Positions 44,699 to 54,494 of a DNA stretch of 64,000 nucleotides are shown in pieces; position 1 is the stretch's first letter; each line of letters starts with the position of its first letter. The DNA lies in contig NZ_FMXB01000004.1 of the NCBI RefSeq assembly GCF_900103415.1, forward strand, positions 120,110-184,109, written 5' to 3'. Source of the stretch: Methanobrevibacter millerae. Lineage in GTDB: Archaea; Methanobacteriota; Methanobacteria; Methanobacteriales; Methanobacteriaceae. The notes below the pieces were generated by a model. It was given only the letters and a program-made list of their open reading frames with translations. It was not told where the DNA came from and ran no database searches. The translations under genes were made by a program, and so were the position numbers.

Positions 44699-46111
44699 TT
44701 AAGGGGAATAATTTGAATAGTTTTCAGCCCTTGATTTGATTTTGCTGAACTTTTCATCAATCAGCAGTTCACCGTCCCTGAAGACCGGCTGAAGGACGTC
44801 ATCACCGTCAGCATCAATAGGAATTGTCTTGAAGCTTTCCCCATCTTTAACAAGTTTAAATCTTCCCGTTTTTGATTTTTTACTGGAGTCCAATGGATTT
44901 TTAAAGATATCGTGCCATTCATCATCTCTCAGCTGAGCAGAACACTTGAATGCGTTTCTCTGCGTATCACGGTTGACGGAGCTGTGAAGCCCTCCGCCCA
45001 TTCCGAAGATGATATTGGATGCCGCCCATCCGTTGGATTTCATTGCAAAGAGAATATCCCTGATTTTGTGATAATTAAGGCCGTCACCCCACAAAAGGCC
45101 GATATTGGCATCGAACATCTTATAGCCCTTTTCGGTAGTGCAGCTTCCAAAGCCGCTTTCAAGAATATTCAAACAGTCGATTGTCGTTGATACAGGCTCT
45201 CCGCTGTCCGGCCTGAAGACAACCTTGTTTCCTTCAGTTTCAAGAAAGCTTAAAATGGCTTCATTGAGCTCATAACCTTCACTTGAGGCCTGCTTTAAAA
45301 AGTTCCTGTAATTATAGCTGTCAATTACTAAAGATAAAATGCCGTCCTTTGCATTGTTAATAACGTTTAAGGTCTGTTCGATTTCCCCGTCAGGACCTAG
45401 GGACGTCATTACGCTGTGCTCGGTTGCCTGAACGGAAAATCCGTAAACGTCTGAGTCATTGTAGTAGTTTTCAGGAATCGTCAGGGCAGGAATGGTGTCG
45501 GTACCTGAAAAGCTTAAAAGGTGTGCAGATCCACAAAGCATAGCTGATTCGGTTGAAGTTGCGCCTCTGTAGCCGAAATCATGAAGCATAAATGCCAGAT
45601 TATCCTTAGGAGAGCCCGTCACGTCCAAATAAAAGTTGGCGAGCTTTCTGACTTCTGCAGATAAGGTGGCAACCGTTGAAGGATACCATACCTGCAGCAA
45701 TAATGATTCAAGATAATTCGGTAACCAGTAACACTTATCGTCAGTGTTTTCAACTGTCATTAATACGTTTGAGACATCAACTGGAGTGCCTTCGGGAACC
45801 GCCCTGATTTCAACAGGCAGCTTTCCGCCGAATTCATCCAGAATGTACTGCCATCCTTCACGGTTGAAGATGCCTCCTCCAAGATGAGCTTCCATTAACC
45901 TGTCAGCTTCATCGATTTTCTCTTGAGTTACTACTTTACCTTCCAGATACTTTTTAATTATGTACTGCAACCCGTAAAATATAGTTTTGTTAAATTCAGC
46001 ACCAACTCTGCTTTCCAAATAGGAATAAATCTTTTTCGTTCCCTTTGGATAGAAATAGTGATGAGTTATTTTATAGGAGTCAGTAAACAAACAGATATTA
46101 TTTTCTATCAT
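44699..46111 (-). CDS. Nicotinamide phosphoribosyltransferase (NAMPT/NadV type)
   Basis: A 470-aa phosphoribosyltransferase. The signature LHDFGYRGATSTESA (His177-Asp178, with Asp178 in the place that selects nicotinamide in human NAMPT) and SAHLLSFSGTDT match NAMPT, not typical bacterial nicotinate enzymes. The catalytic His is likely His232 in QATEHSVM. It makes NMN from nicotinamide and PRPP for NAD salvage. Such genes are often annotated simply as nicotinate phosphoribosyltransferase. GTGATAAC precedes ATG. Monocistronic. Confidence 0.88.
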   Translation of the reverse strand: MIENNICLFTDSYKITHHYFYPKGTKKIYSYLESRVGAEFNKTIFYGLQYIIKKYLEGKVVTQEKIDEADRLMEAHLGGGIFNREGWQYILDEFGGKLPVEIRAVPEGTPVDVSNVLMTVENTDDKCYWLPNYLESLLLQVWYPSTVATLSAEVRKLANFYLDVTGSPKDNLAFMLHDFGYRGATSTESAMLCGSAHLLSFSGTDTIPALTIPENYYNDSDVYGFSVQATEHSVMTSLGPDGEIEQTLNVINNAKDGILSLVIDSYNYRNFLKQASSEGYELNEAILSFLETEGNKVVFRPDSGEPVSTTIDCLNILESGFGSCTTEKGYKMFDANIGLLWGDGLNYHKIRDILFAMKSNGWAASNIIFGMGGGLHSSVNRDTQRNAFKCSAQLRDDEWHDIFKNPLDSSKKSKTGRFKLVKDGESFKTIPIDADGDDVLQPVFRDGELLIDEKFSKIKSRAENYSNYSP

Positions 46112-46162
46112 GTTATCACTTGTATTAATAATATTTATTTTAAGCTTGTTATAAAGTTATGT

Positions 46163-46363
46163 TTATTTTTCGGAATCGGAATTTTGAGCTTTAAGCTTAC
46201 AATTTTTAATCTGAAGCTCATAGAATCTGTTTATAAGCTCCAAATATTCAAGTTCAATCCTATTGAATTCATCTTTAATGAAAATGGATTCCGATTCCTT
46301 TTTAGCATTCCTGATTTCTTCAAGGAATTCTTTCTTACAGTCATCTTTAAATATTAATGTCAT
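46163..46363 (-). CDS. Small coiled-coil hypothetical protein
   Basis: A 66-aa soluble protein from the start at 46363 (MTLIFKDDC), which has GAAGG about 10 nt upstream. The frame opens further up at 46426, but the added residues are hydrophobic and lack a good ribosome site. It is highly charged and helical (KKEFLEEIRNAKKESES), with a second helix rich in Leu/Glu. Function unknown; it lies alone between the NAMPT and rubrerythrin genes. Confidence 0.4.
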   Translation of the reverse strand: MTLIFKDDCKKEFLEEIRNAKKESESIFIKDEFNRIELEYLELINRFYELQIKNCKLKAQNSDSEK

Positions 46364-46620
46364 GGCAATCATTCCTTCAGTTATAATTTCACATACCAGA
46401 AATTCAACAATTAACCTGATTAACAAATTGTTTCTTGTTTTTCAATTAATATCTAAAGAAATTCTTTCAAAATAATATCTCTGTGATTGGTTAATGAAAA
46501 ATGCAAAAAACATTCACTCGGTGAGCTATTTGTTATCTTCAATTTTGTCTTTTATAGTATTTAACATTAATCTAGAGGCTAATGGATTCAAAGTATTTGC
46601 AAAAAACATGAAAAAACATT

Positions 46621-46646
46621 AAAATAAAAAAAAAAAGAGAAAAAAT
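46621..46646 (-). terminator. Oligo-T terminator of the rubrerythrin gene
   Basis: Directly after the rubrerythrin stop, the minus strand reads long T-runs, including eleven in a row (46626-46636). No strong stem is needed for archaeal polymerase, which often ends on such tracts. Confidence 0.6.
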
Positions 46647-46650
46647 TAGA

Positions 46651-47199
46651 TTATACATAACTTAAATCTAATTTCCCATAATATGACTGGGGGTGATCAC
46701 ACATCGGACATACCTCGGGAGCCTCCTTGCCTACATGGAGGTTTCCGCAGTTGCCGCATTTCCAGGTGATTTCACCGGATTTTTTAAACACGCTATTTTT
46801 CTCAATATTGTTTACAAAAATCCTGTATCGCTCCTCGTGTGCCTTTTCAATGTCTGCAGTCAATTCAAACAAATCGGCTATTTCGTCAAATCCCTCTTCA
46901 CGGGCTTCACGGGCAAAATTAACATACATGTCTGAATATTCGTAGTTTTCGTTGACAATGGCTTCACCAAGGTTTGTTAATGTGTCCTTGACACCGCCAT
47001 CATGCAATAACTTAAACCATACTTTAGCATGTTCCTTTTCATTATCTGAAGTCTCTTTGAATATTTCGGACAATTGGACATATCCATCCTTTTTTGCCTG
47101 GCTGGCATAGAATTCGTATTTTACGCGAGCTAGTGACTCACCTTTGAGAGCCGTTAAAAGATTTTCTTCGGTTTTTGTACCCTTTAATTCTTTAGGCAT
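46651..47199 (-). CDS. rbr: Rubrerythrin
   Basis: A 182-aa non-haem di-iron peroxidase that reduces hydrogen peroxide. The ferritin-like domain has the metal Glu/His set in [28 protein letters not shown] and [17 protein letters not shown]...[10 protein letters not shown]. The C-terminal rubredoxin-like site is CGNC...CPMC. The ATG at 47199 with GAGGTGA upstream is preferred to the GTG at 47208. Possible dyad upstream at 47245-47268. Works with other oxygen-defence genes such as FprA at 53213. Confidence 0.94.
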   Translation of the reverse strand: MPKELKGTKTEENLLTALKGESLARVKYEFYASQAKKDGYVQLSEIFKETSDNEKEHAKVWFKLLHDGGVKDTLTNLGEAIVNENYEYSDMYVNFAREAREEGFDEIADLFELTADIEKAHEERYRIFVNNIEKNSVFKKSGEITWKCGNCGNLHVGKEAPEVCPMCDHPQSYYGKLDLSYV

Positions 47200-47244
47200 A
47201 TTTTTCACCTCAACATTAAAGGGCTTTTTTATAGTATTTAAATA

Positions 47245-47268
47245 TTTGGTGATTAAATGGTAACCAAA
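47245..47268 (-). promoter_or_regulatory. Dyad in the rubrerythrin promoter region
   Basis: TTTGGT (47245-47250) and ACCAAA (47263-47268) form a 6-bp inverted repeat with a 12-bp spacer, next to AT-rich TATA-like sequence. It is a possible redox regulator site; chance occurrence is also possible. Confidence 0.25.
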
Positions 47269-47274
47269 AAATAG

Positions 47275-48642
47275 CTAGCGTCTGATATGCTGATTCGGAT
47301 ATAAGAAGTCATCCAAAAAGGCTAAAAACTCATCATCATTAGCCAAATCGTTTATATCGCAGATTTCATAGCTTTTAAGCAATGGCTTGTTCAAGTTTTT
47401 TCCTACCTTAATCAGTGAAATGTAATCGGGAGTTATGAGATGGCGAATGAAGGCTTCAGGAGTTGTAAATTCCCTTTTGACGTTTGAAACGATGTAATCA
47501 TCGAGAATATAACAGTTTTCAAAGCCGAACTTTTCAATGAAGTTGCTGCAGCCTTCCTTAAAGAATACTCTCGGACCGTGATGAACCTTAATGTCATTAA
47601 GCTCGAAAACAGCCAGTTCTATAAGTATTATGGCCGTATCAATCTCGTCTGTCCAGTAACCTGTCTGAAAAACTAAAAAATCATTTGAGTTTAAAATTCT
47701 TTTAAATGATTCAGATGTCTTTTTAAGCTGAGGATGCAGGGTATCAAGAGGAATCTGAGGAATGTTGAATTTAATTGCAATAAGATTGCTTTTTCTATCC
47801 TTGAATTCATTTAAAACACTGTCCTTATCCAATTCCTTAGCCAAAGGATAGAAATATTCATCTTTTTTATCGGAATTTAAGAAATTCCTTGCGGACTGAA
47901 TGAACTGTGAGAACTTATCCAGTCTCAATGCGGCGCCAACATTGCGGTTCTTATCGGTCGGGTCTATGCAGACCAATGGATCTTTGAACTTTTTGGCAGT
48001 GCCGTAACCCTTCAAATCGATGACGTGGCCGAATTGCCAGTCCGCAGCCTGCCTTAAGGTATTTTCAAAAGTTCCGTATTCTATAATGAGCAGTTCACAT
48101 AAATATCCTGCAAATCCCCCCACTTTAAATTCTGAACCGTATGTTTCGGTCATGTCCATGAACCTTTTCAAAAGCAGGACCTCATCCTTTTGCGAATCGC
48201 TTAAATTGGCCTGAACAAAGATTGTATGAAGGATTGTCCTGTCAACGGCGGATTTAATCTGGCTTCCGTCATTAATTCTGTAACACGGAACAAAGTCTAT
48301 CTTGAAGTTTTCAATCTCTGTTGTAACGTATGGATGGGATGCGAACTGATGGTAGGGCTTTACGTTAAAGGCTCTGCAGCATTCATGAGCCAAATCAAGT
48401 CCCGTATCCTTCAAATAGCTTTTATCACAGGATAGGGGAAATGCAATAAATAAATCAATGTCTGATTTTCCCCGCAGGTAGGTTCCCTTGGCCACTGAGC
48501 CCACAAGAACCGCTTCAGCGTCGATATTATCCTGACTGCACTTGTCATTAATAAAGTCTAAAAGCTTCTCGGAAACTTCCCTAACTTTCTTTTCCTCTTC
48601 AGCTGTGGGTTTAATTTCATCTAAAATAGCTTTATAATCCAT
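47275..48642 (-). CDS. cca: tRNA CCA-nucleotidyltransferase (archaeal class I)
   Basis: A 455-aa enzyme that builds or repairs the 3' CCA of tRNA. The nucleotidyltransferase motif is VLVGSVAKGTYLRGKSDIDLF, with G-S and D-x-D. The following region with KPYHQFASHPYV and RTILH, and the tail domain, match class I CCA enzymes. The ATG at 48642 is used; the frame opens at 48663, inside the end of thpR. It is the last gene of a four-gene minus-strand operon. Confidence 0.93.
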   Translation of the reverse strand: MDYKAILDEIKPTAEEEKKVREVSEKLLDFINDKCSQDNIDAEAVLVGSVAKGTYLRGKSDIDLFIAFPLSCDKSYLKDTGLDLAHECCRAFNVKPYHQFASHPYVTTEIENFKIDFVPCYRINDGSQIKSAVDRTILHTIFVQANLSDSQKDEVLLLKRFMDMTETYGSEFKVGGFAGYLCELLIIEYGTFENTLRQAADWQFGHVIDLKGYGTAKKFKDPLVCIDPTDKNRNVGAALRLDKFSQFIQSARNFLNSDKKDEYFYPLAKELDKDSVLNEFKDRKSNLIAIKFNIPQIPLDTLHPQLKKTSESFKRILNSNDFLVFQTGYWTDEIDTAIILIELAVFELNDIKVHHGPRVFFKEGCSNFIEKFGFENCYILDDYIVSNVKREFTTPEAFIRHLITPDYISLIKVGKNLNKPLLKSYEICDINDLANDDEFLAFLDDFLYPNQHIRR

Positions 48643-48646
48643 GAAA

Positions 48647-49204
48647 TCATAGCCTGAATTCAATTAAATCTTCATAAATCGGGCCGCTTGGAGTTAATGT
48701 GCTTTTCTTTAGCGTGATGGCATTGACTTTCATAGTACCAATATCAACGTCGGCATACTCTTCAATGGTCTTTTTGACCTTATCCTTGCCTTTAGCTGAT
48801 TTCATCCGGCCTATGGTGAGGTGTGATGAGAATTTTCTGTCCAAATCAAAGCCTATCTCATTGAACTCGTTATCAAGCTTGTCATGCAGATCCTTAAGGA
48901 TTTCATCCTCATCGAGGCCTACCCAAATCACTTTAATGCGATTTTTGTTCGGGAACGCCCCGCAGCCCTTAATCTTTATATTAAATGAATCAAAGTCATT
49001 AATTACCTTTTCAACCTTTGAAGCTATCAAATCTATGCCTTCTGTGTCGATGTCTCCAAAGAACTTAAGGGTGAAATGAAGGTTCTGCAAATCAACGTAC
49101 TTGATATGGGCGTCGATTTTTTTAAATTCACGCATTACCTTATTGATTTTAGGCTTTAAGTCATCGTCCAGGTCGATTGCTAGAAATGCTCTGATTTGTG
49201 ACAT
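48647..49204 (-). CDS. thpR: RNA 2',3'-cyclic phosphodiesterase (ThpR / 2'-5' RNA ligase family)
   Basis: A 185-aa 2H phosphoesterase. Both catalytic motifs are present: H-F-T-L in LHFTLKFFG (~41-50) and H-L-T-I in SSHLTIGRMK (~127-136). It opens 2',3'-cyclic phosphates and can ligate 2'-5' RNA in vitro. It precedes cca with 4 bp spacing, as often in Methanobacteriales, so both probably serve tRNA processing. GTGAGG lies upstream of the ATG at 49204; the TTG at 49207 is not needed. Confidence 0.92.
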   Translation of the reverse strand: MSQIRAFLAIDLDDDLKPKINKVMREFKKIDAHIKYVDLQNLHFTLKFFGDIDTEGIDLIASKVEKVINDFDSFNIKIKGCGAFPNKNRIKVIWVGLDEDEILKDLHDKLDNEFNEIGFDLDRKFSSHLTIGRMKSAKGKDKVKKTIEEYADVDIGTMKVNAITLKKSTLTPSGPIYEDLIEFRL

Positions 49205-49213
49205 CAATATTCC

Positions 49214-50344
49214 TCACTGTTCAATTATCGTTTCGTCAATGGCTATGCCGAAGTGCCTTGCGCTTTTTTCTATGTATACCTTTACCTTATCTCCAGGCTT
49301 GACATCGGCAACGGATAAGGGTTCGTTATTTTCATCAACAATTCTTATCGTTTCTGCGTTTTGAAGTAATGTTCTGATAATCTTTCCTTCGTATTCAGCT
49401 TCAATCAATATCAATGGCCTTCTCTCGATTTTGCTTCTTCCGACATATGCCGTACGGGTTTCCCCTTCGGTATTAACGATTAATACTTCGTCTCCGGCAA
49501 CAAGCTCGGATAAGTATCTTGTCTTGTTTCCGGGAACCATGACGTATGCCTGTACGGGTCCTGCGTTAACCCTGAAAGGTCTTGAAGCCACGTATTCGCT
49601 TTCTAAAGATTCTGAGTGAACCAGAAACATTGATTTTGAGTATGAACCGATTAGCATTCCTTCGCCCGGCTGCATCATGTCTGTCGTGTCGACGCATACC
49701 CTGTCGCCTGAGCCCAAAGGCTTGACGTTGGTTACTGTAGCTACTTTTAATTCGTATTTTTCCTTTGATGCGTCATCCACTTCTTTCGCTATTGATTTTA
49801 TCTGTGCAAAATCGTTGGCTTCAAATATTACTCCGTCGGTTCCGTGCTCCAGAGTTTCCAATGCCAGTTTTGCGCCTTCTTCATCGCTTACGGCGGCTAT
49901 TATATTAACGTCTACCTTTTGCAAATCTGCAATGATGTTTTCTAAAGGAATTACTGTCCAGTCCGTGCTGACTAATATGATATAATCAACGATTGGTCCT
50001 ATTTTTACTGCCAGCTGTTCGTGTAATTTGTCTGTTATTTTAATGTATGCGCAAACGATTTTTCCTTCGCCTTTTGCCTTTTTTGAGAGAGCCAAATCCT
50101 TGGAGTCGGATAAGTTTTCACTTAAATCGACTGACCCGTCACCTTCGCCGTTGATTCCGACCAGATAAATGTCCGCTTCATCATCATTTGAAACGATGTT
50201 TACGTTTCCCAGTTTCCTGATTTTATCGGAATACTCCAAATCAAGGACATAGCTGATTCCGGATTCAAGAGCTGTCGTTATCATCTCTTTTCTGTCGTCC
50301 CACGGGAGGTCGGGAGTCATTATCCAAGCGAATTTGTTTTGCAT
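49214..50344 (-). CDS. aroB': 3-dehydroquinate synthase II
   Basis: A 376-aa enzyme of the archaeal route to aromatic amino acids. It oxidatively deaminates and cyclises ADH to 3-dehydroquinate with NAD. Hallmarks are the [11 protein letters not shown] start, [35 protein letters not shown] and the C-terminal [14 protein letters not shown]. It lies 9 bp after the ADH synthase gene that supplies its substrate. Confidence 0.96.
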   Translation of the reverse strand: MQNKFAWIMTPDLPWDDRKEMITTALESGISYVLDLEYSDKIRKLGNVNIVSNDDEADIYLVGINGEGDGSVDLSENLSDSKDLALSKKAKGEGKIVCAYIKITDKLHEQLAVKIGPIVDYIILVSTDWTVIPLENIIADLQKVDVNIIAAVSDEEGAKLALETLEHGTDGVIFEANDFAQIKSIAKEVDDASKEKYELKVATVTNVKPLGSGDRVCVDTTDMMQPGEGMLIGSYSKSMFLVHSESLESEYVASRPFRVNAGPVQAYVMVPGNKTRYLSELVAGDEVLIVNTEGETRTAYVGRSKIERRPLILIEAEYEGKIIRTLLQNAETIRIVDENNEPLSVADVKPGDKVKVYIEKSARHFGIAIDETIIEQ

Positions 50345-50353
50345 TAAATCACC

Positions 50354-51142
50354 TTAGAGGAATTTTAAAGCTTCTTCTACTTCCAAATCATTGTGGACTA
50401 CTTCTGAAATAGCTCTTGTGATTTTACCAGGGTTTTCAGCCTGGAAGAGGTTACGTCCGAATGCAACTCCTGCACCGCCGACACTTAATGAATCCTTTAC
50501 CATGGTCAATAATTCCTCATCAGTATCCACTTTAGGTCCTCCTGCGATGACTACAGGAACAAGGGCTCCTTCAACTACTTCCTTGAATGAGTCAGAATCT
50601 CCTGTGTAGTTTGTTTTTACGATGTCAACGCCCAGTTCTGAACCTACACGTGCAGCATGCTTTACGAATTCAACGTCCATTTCGTTTTCAACCTTCTGAC
50701 CGCGAGGATACATCATTGCTAAAAGCGGAATTCCCCAGTAGTCACAGGTTTCAGCGATTTCTCCAAGTTCCTGAAGCATTTGACTTTCGGTTTCGCTTCC
50801 GAGGTTAACGTGGACTGAAACGGCGTCAGCACCCAATTGGATTGCCTTTTCGACTGAGGTTACGGTTACCTTATTGTTTGGGTCCGGTGCAAGGGAAGTA
50901 CTTGCTGACAAGTGTACGATAAGACCGATATCCTTACCGTATCCCCTGTGGCCTCTTTGAACAATTCCTTTGTGCATTAAAATTGCATCTGCTCCGCCCT
51001 GGGAGATTTCTTCAACAGTATCGTCAATATTGACTATTCCTTTAATAGGTCCGCTGGAAACACCATGATCCATAGGTGCAATAACAGTTCTGCCAGTATT
51101 CCTATTAAAAATCCTTTCTAAACGAATCTTTTTACCAATCAT
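50354..51142 (-). CDS. aroA': 2-amino-3,7-dideoxy-D-threo-hept-6-ulosonate (ADH) synthase
   Basis: A 262-aa TIM-barrel aldolase, homologous to archaeal fructose-bisphosphate aldolase. It condenses a hexulose phosphate with aspartate semialdehyde to ADH. The start [24 protein letters not shown] and the Schiff-base Lys in [11 protein letters not shown] (about 182) are present, as is the phosphate loop IAGGPK. It heads the operon ADH synthase - DHQ synthase II - thpR - cca. Confidence 0.94.
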   Translation of the reverse strand: MIGKKIRLERIFNRNTGRTVIAPMDHGVSSGPIKGIVNIDDTVEEISQGGADAILMHKGIVQRGHRGYGKDIGLIVHLSASTSLAPDPNNKVTVTSVEKAIQLGADAVSVHVNLGSETESQMLQELGEIAETCDYWGIPLLAMMYPRGQKVENEMDVEFVKHAARVGSELGVDIVKTNYTGDSDSFKEVVEGALVPVVIAGGPKVDTDEELLTMVKDSLSVGGAGVAFGRNLFQAENPGKITRAISEVVHNDLEVEEALKFL

Positions 51143-51205
51143 TATAATTACCTTCTAAAAAAATAACATTATATACTATATTTTTGATGTTATATATAGT
51201 TTAAT

Positions 51206-51721
51206 CTATTTTTTAGGCATTGGAGTCCATAAATCAAATTCCTTAATTTGAGGAGGAATGCCGCTGTCCTTGTATGAATCCAAAAAGCCTTCCTCGGACC
51301 TGTAATCGCCCTTTACCTCGGCTACTGAATTGTGGAATTCAACAAGGCCCCTGTTTCTGATTATGGTGTGTGTAGGCTTGAAGGTGGATGACCATATGTA
51401 AAATACTTTGAAAACGGTATCGGGATGATATCCTCCCCCCAAATCAATGGCTAGAACGTCACACTTTTGGGTTAATTTAAATACTTCAGATAAGGTTTCA
51501 TGAAGCCTTACATCGGCATTGATGAAGGTTAAGTCAAGTTTTGACATTTCACATGATGCTTCCGGTGAATTGTCAAGGGCTATTAATGTTACGTCCCTTT
51601 CAAGAATTACTTTGGAGGTGTTTCCGGTATGGCATCCAAGCTCGATTACGCAGTCACCGTCATTAATTAAATCTGAAATCTGATTTCTGTAGTCATTAAC
51701 GTCATAGCTCAGCTTTATCAT
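51206..51721 (-). CDS. SAM-dependent methyltransferase (Rossmann class I)
   Basis: A 171-aa protein with class I motif I, CVIELGCHTGNTSKV (about residues 24-38), motif II near VTLIALDNSPE, and motif III-IV near CDVLAIDLGGGYHPDT. The substrate is unknown. The start overlaps the pantoate kinase stop (ATGA), so it is translated with the coenzyme A gene. A catalytic role in that pathway is not implied by any known enzyme, so the link may only be operonic. Confidence 0.78.
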   Translation of the reverse strand: MIKLSYDVNDYRNQISDLINDGDCVIELGCHTGNTSKVILERDVTLIALDNSPEASCEMSKLDLTFINADVRLHETLSEVFKLTQKCDVLAIDLGGGYHPDTVFKVFYIWSSTFKPTHTIIRNRGLVEFHNSVAEVKGDYRSEEGFLDSYKDSGIPPQIKEFDLWTPMPKK

Positions 51722-52557
51722 AACTTATCCCTTGTGTAGAGTTTATATATATCAAGGCCTTCAATCTTCAAATCCTTGAATGAGCTTTCATTATCTGCAA
51801 AGGCGAATGCGGTATTTCCAAGCATTGCCATTGAAGCGCCTGAAATATCACTTGAAGAATTAAGATAATCAACAAGATTTTTGACTTCATCGCTCATTAA
51901 CTTCGTATTTTGAGAAAATTCAAGAGAAAGCCTTAGAAAGTTATCGACAGAAGGATTCCTTTTAAATTTGCTTAAGCATTCACGTCCGTTTGATGAAATC
52001 AATTTTTTATGTTCAGGATTAGTGATGACGGATGCAGTACTGATTTCACCGAATGTTTTAGTAGCTATAAAGAATTCATCATCAAAGGATTCGATTTTAC
52101 CGATTCCAGGAGCGCCAGGACTAGTTCTTAAAACAATGCCGCTACCGGTCTGGGCTATAACGTCACCCAATCCTCCGCCGAGGGCAATATCAACCTTATG
52201 GGCAATCTGGCCACATTCAATATAAGAATGATTGAAATCAAGAAATTCATTAAGCGCAATGGCTAAACTCAAGGCGGAAGCCGCTGACGTTCCAAATCCG
52301 GCACCAATAGGCACCTGAATGTCCTGAATTATTTCAAACGATTTATCAGCGTCAAAGTGTTTCAATACCTCGTTGATTACAATGTCGCTTCCCCGATTGA
52401 CATTGATTTTAAACTCACTGGAGTCCCTTACTGTGCTTTCAACTCCCTTATCAAGCAGGAATCCTGCACCGCACGAACCGTTTATCAAAGGGTCTGGATT
52501 GTTTTCAATGCTGAAAAATCCCGTGATGTGTGCCGGCGTGAAATGTGAAATTCTCAT
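51718..52557 (-). CDS. Pantoate kinase (archaeal CoA pathway, GHMP family)
   Basis: A 279-aa GHMP-fold kinase that phosphorylates pantoate to 4-phosphopantoate, replacing the bacterial pantothenate synthetase/kinase order. The N-terminal PAHITGFFSIEN is diagnostic of pantoate kinase. The ATP loop is PIGAGFGTSAASALSL. The C-terminal GNTAFAF replaces the usual GHMP motif. The gene is upstream of and overlaps the methyltransferase gene. Confidence 0.9.
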   Translation of the reverse strand: MRISHFTPAHITGFFSIENNPDPLINGSCGAGFLLDKGVESTVRDSSEFKINVNRGSDIVINEVLKHFDADKSFEIIQDIQVPIGAGFGTSAASALSLAIALNEFLDFNHSYIECGQIAHKVDIALGGGLGDVIAQTGSGIVLRTSPGAPGIGKIESFDDEFFIATKTFGEISTASVITNPEHKKLISSNGRECLSKFKRNPSVDNFLRLSLEFSQNTKLMSDEVKNLVDYLNSSSDISGASMAMLGNTAFAFADNESSFKDLKIEGLDIYKLYTRDKL

Positions 52558-52603
52558 GATAAAGGTTATGGAGATGATTAATAATAAATTTGTTCATTTG
52601 ATA

Positions 52604-53113
52604 TTAATCCTGAATCCATTTGTTTACAATTGATTCGGCACCATGAACTTTAGAGCCCTGTATGGAAAGGCCTTTTTTAATTTCGGCACCTTCACAGAGA
52701 TTTTTTAAATCCCTTTGTGATGAGCCGAAGCCGGATCCTTCATGGGTTACGAAAGGCTTGACTGTTTTTGCGGCAAAATCAAGCTTTTCAAGCTGCGTCC
52801 ACATAGGCATCGGCAGGGTTCCCCACCAGTTTGGAAAACCTATGAAAAGCGTATCGTATCCGCTGATATCCATTAATTCTTCCTTGAGTTCCGGGCGCGC
52901 ATCGTCGTTCTGTTCCTTTTGGGCCACTTCAATACATTTGGCGTATTCGGAAGGATAATCGTTTAACGGTTCCACCTTAAAGATATCCGCATCAGTCGCT
53001 TTTTGAATTAATTCAGCTATTACTTCAGTGTTTCCCTTTTCGATTACCTTAAGCTCGCCGCCGAAGTAGTTTTCACCGGCATGGGAGAAATAAATAATTA
53101 GACTTTTTGACAT
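52604..53113 (-). CDS. Flavodoxin family protein
   Basis: A 169-aa FMN protein. The phosphate-binding loop is IYFSHAGENYFGGEL with a GNTEVIAELI helix. The isoalloxazine loops are GFPNWWGTLPMPMW and THEGSGFG. It matches the flavodoxin_4 group rather than short-chain flavodoxins. It could act as an electron carrier or as an NAD(P)H-quinone-type reductase. It lies 100 bp downstream of the FprA gene on the same strand, so a joint role in oxygen stress is plausible. Confidence 0.85.
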   Translation of the reverse strand: MSKSLIIYFSHAGENYFGGELKVIEKGNTEVIAELIQKATDADIFKVEPLNDYPSEYAKCIEVAQKEQNDDARPELKEELMDISGYDTLFIGFPNWWGTLPMPMWTQLEKLDFAAKTVKPFVTHEGSGFGSSQRDLKNLCEGAEIKKGLSIQGSKVHGAESIVNKWIQD

Positions 53114-53212
53114 GTTAATTCACCTAGTTAATTTTATCAATCAATTAATATATAAATGTTGCGATACACAACAATTAATACTTAAAAAAAAATAATAAAA
53201 GAATAAAGTTAA

Positions 53213-54436
53213 TTATTCCTTAATGGATCTTGCAAGCTCTGCACCCTTATTGAAAGCTTCCTGCAATACTTCTTCGTCAGGAACGAAAGTAACGTCTAAT
53301 GTATCAGTTACATTGAATCCTGCAGCTTCCAAATCGGTCTGGAGCTTTGCAATGGCTCCTCCACCCCATCCTTTGGATGAAAAGATTAAAGCATTCTTGT
53401 TGCTGGTTGTTCCTGCGAAATTAACGCAGTCAAGCCAGTACATCATGTTTCCAATACGTGGGAAAGGCTTGTTCATCATTGTAGGAGCGCCTAAAGCGAT
53501 TGCCTTGGAGTCCAAAACATCAGTAATGACATCATCAGGTCCGTCATGCTGCATGAAGTACATTGCAACTTCAACACCTTCGCTAGCAATACCTTCAACG
53601 ATTTGGTAAGCAAGCTTTTCGGTTGAATGGTGCATTGTGTCGTAAATGACAGTGATTTTGTCCTTGCAGACACCTGAACCCCATTTTGCATACAGGTCTA
53701 TGATGAATTTAGGGTTTTTCCAGATTTGACCGTGGCAAGGAGCAATCATCTTGATTTGGTCGACGATGCCGTTGTCGGTGAGTTCCTGCAGCTTCATCCT
53801 AAGCATTGGAGAGCCTAAGGTAACGAGATTAGCGTAATACTTTTGAGCTTCCTTTTCCAAAACGTCAAGTGAATAGTCTTCATCGAATCTTTTTGTGTGA
53901 CATACGTGCTGGCCGAATGCGTCATTGGAGAACAGAATGCCTTCTTCAACCAAGAATGTGAACATGCTGTCCGGCCAGTGAAGCATCGGAGCGGATACGA
54001 AAGCAAGGGTTCTTCCGCCGATGTCGATTTCATCACCAGTTTGAACAGTATTGATTTCCAGATCTCCGAAATTGTGATATTGCTGTTCCAGGAACTTGGC
54101 ACAGTTAGGGGAAGCGTAGATTTCAGCTTCAGGATTGTATTTTTCAATGGTTTCACGCAAATGTGTGGAGTGGTCCATTTCAGAGTGATTCTGTACAAAT
54201 ACGTCGATTTGGATGTCTTTTCCTTCCTGAGCAAATGCATCCTCGATTCTTGCAAACAATTGATTATCCAATCCTCCGTAAACGTTATCGATTAATACGG
54301 TTTTTTCTTCACCAAATACCAAATATGCGTTGTAGGTGGTTCCTGGAATGCTGTATCCGTGGAAAGTTCTGCTGTTCCAGTGGAGAACGCCAACCCAGTA
54401 AACGCCTTCTGCGAGTTTTGCTGCTTTAGCTATCAT
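53213..54436 (-). CDS. fprA: F420H2 oxidase FprA (flavodiiron protein)
   Basis: A 407-aa protein reducing O2 to water with reduced F420. The beta-lactamase-like domain carries the di-iron ligands His84, Glu86, Asp88 (NHSEMDHS), His153, Asp172 (NDAFGQH) and His235 (PCHGQIW). The C-terminal flavodoxin domain starts near ITVIYDTMHHST with the FMN loop GAPTMMNKPFP. All ligands are present, so it should be active. Its own TATA box and AGGAG site precede it. Key oxygen-detoxifying enzyme of Methanobrevibacter. Confidence 0.95.
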   Translation of the reverse strand: MIAKAAKLAEGVYWVGVLHWNSRTFHGYSIPGTTYNAYLVFGEEKTVLIDNVYGGLDNQLFARIEDAFAQEGKDIQIDVFVQNHSEMDHSTHLRETIEKYNPEAEIYASPNCAKFLEQQYHNFGDLEINTVQTGDEIDIGGRTLAFVSAPMLHWPDSMFTFLVEEGILFSNDAFGQHVCHTKRFDEDYSLDVLEKEAQKYYANLVTLGSPMLRMKLQELTDNGIVDQIKMIAPCHGQIWKNPKFIIDLYAKWGSGVCKDKITVIYDTMHHSTEKLAYQIVEGIASEGVEVAMYFMQHDGPDDVITDVLDSKAIALGAPTMMNKPFPRIGNMMYWLDCVNFAGTTSNKNALIFSSKGWGGGAIAKLQTDLEAAGFNVTDTLDVTFVPDEEVLQEAFNKGAELARSIKE

Positions 54437-54486
54437 AACAATAATCTCCTAAAAAATTTCAGTTATTAGAAAATATATTCCTGTTA

Positions 54487-54494
54487 CTATATAA
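54487..54494 (-). promoter_or_regulatory. TATA box of fprA
   Basis: The minus strand reads TTATATAG about 51 bp before the fprA ATG. Transcription would then start near 54462, giving a leader that includes the AGGAG site at 54446-54450. Confidence 0.45.
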
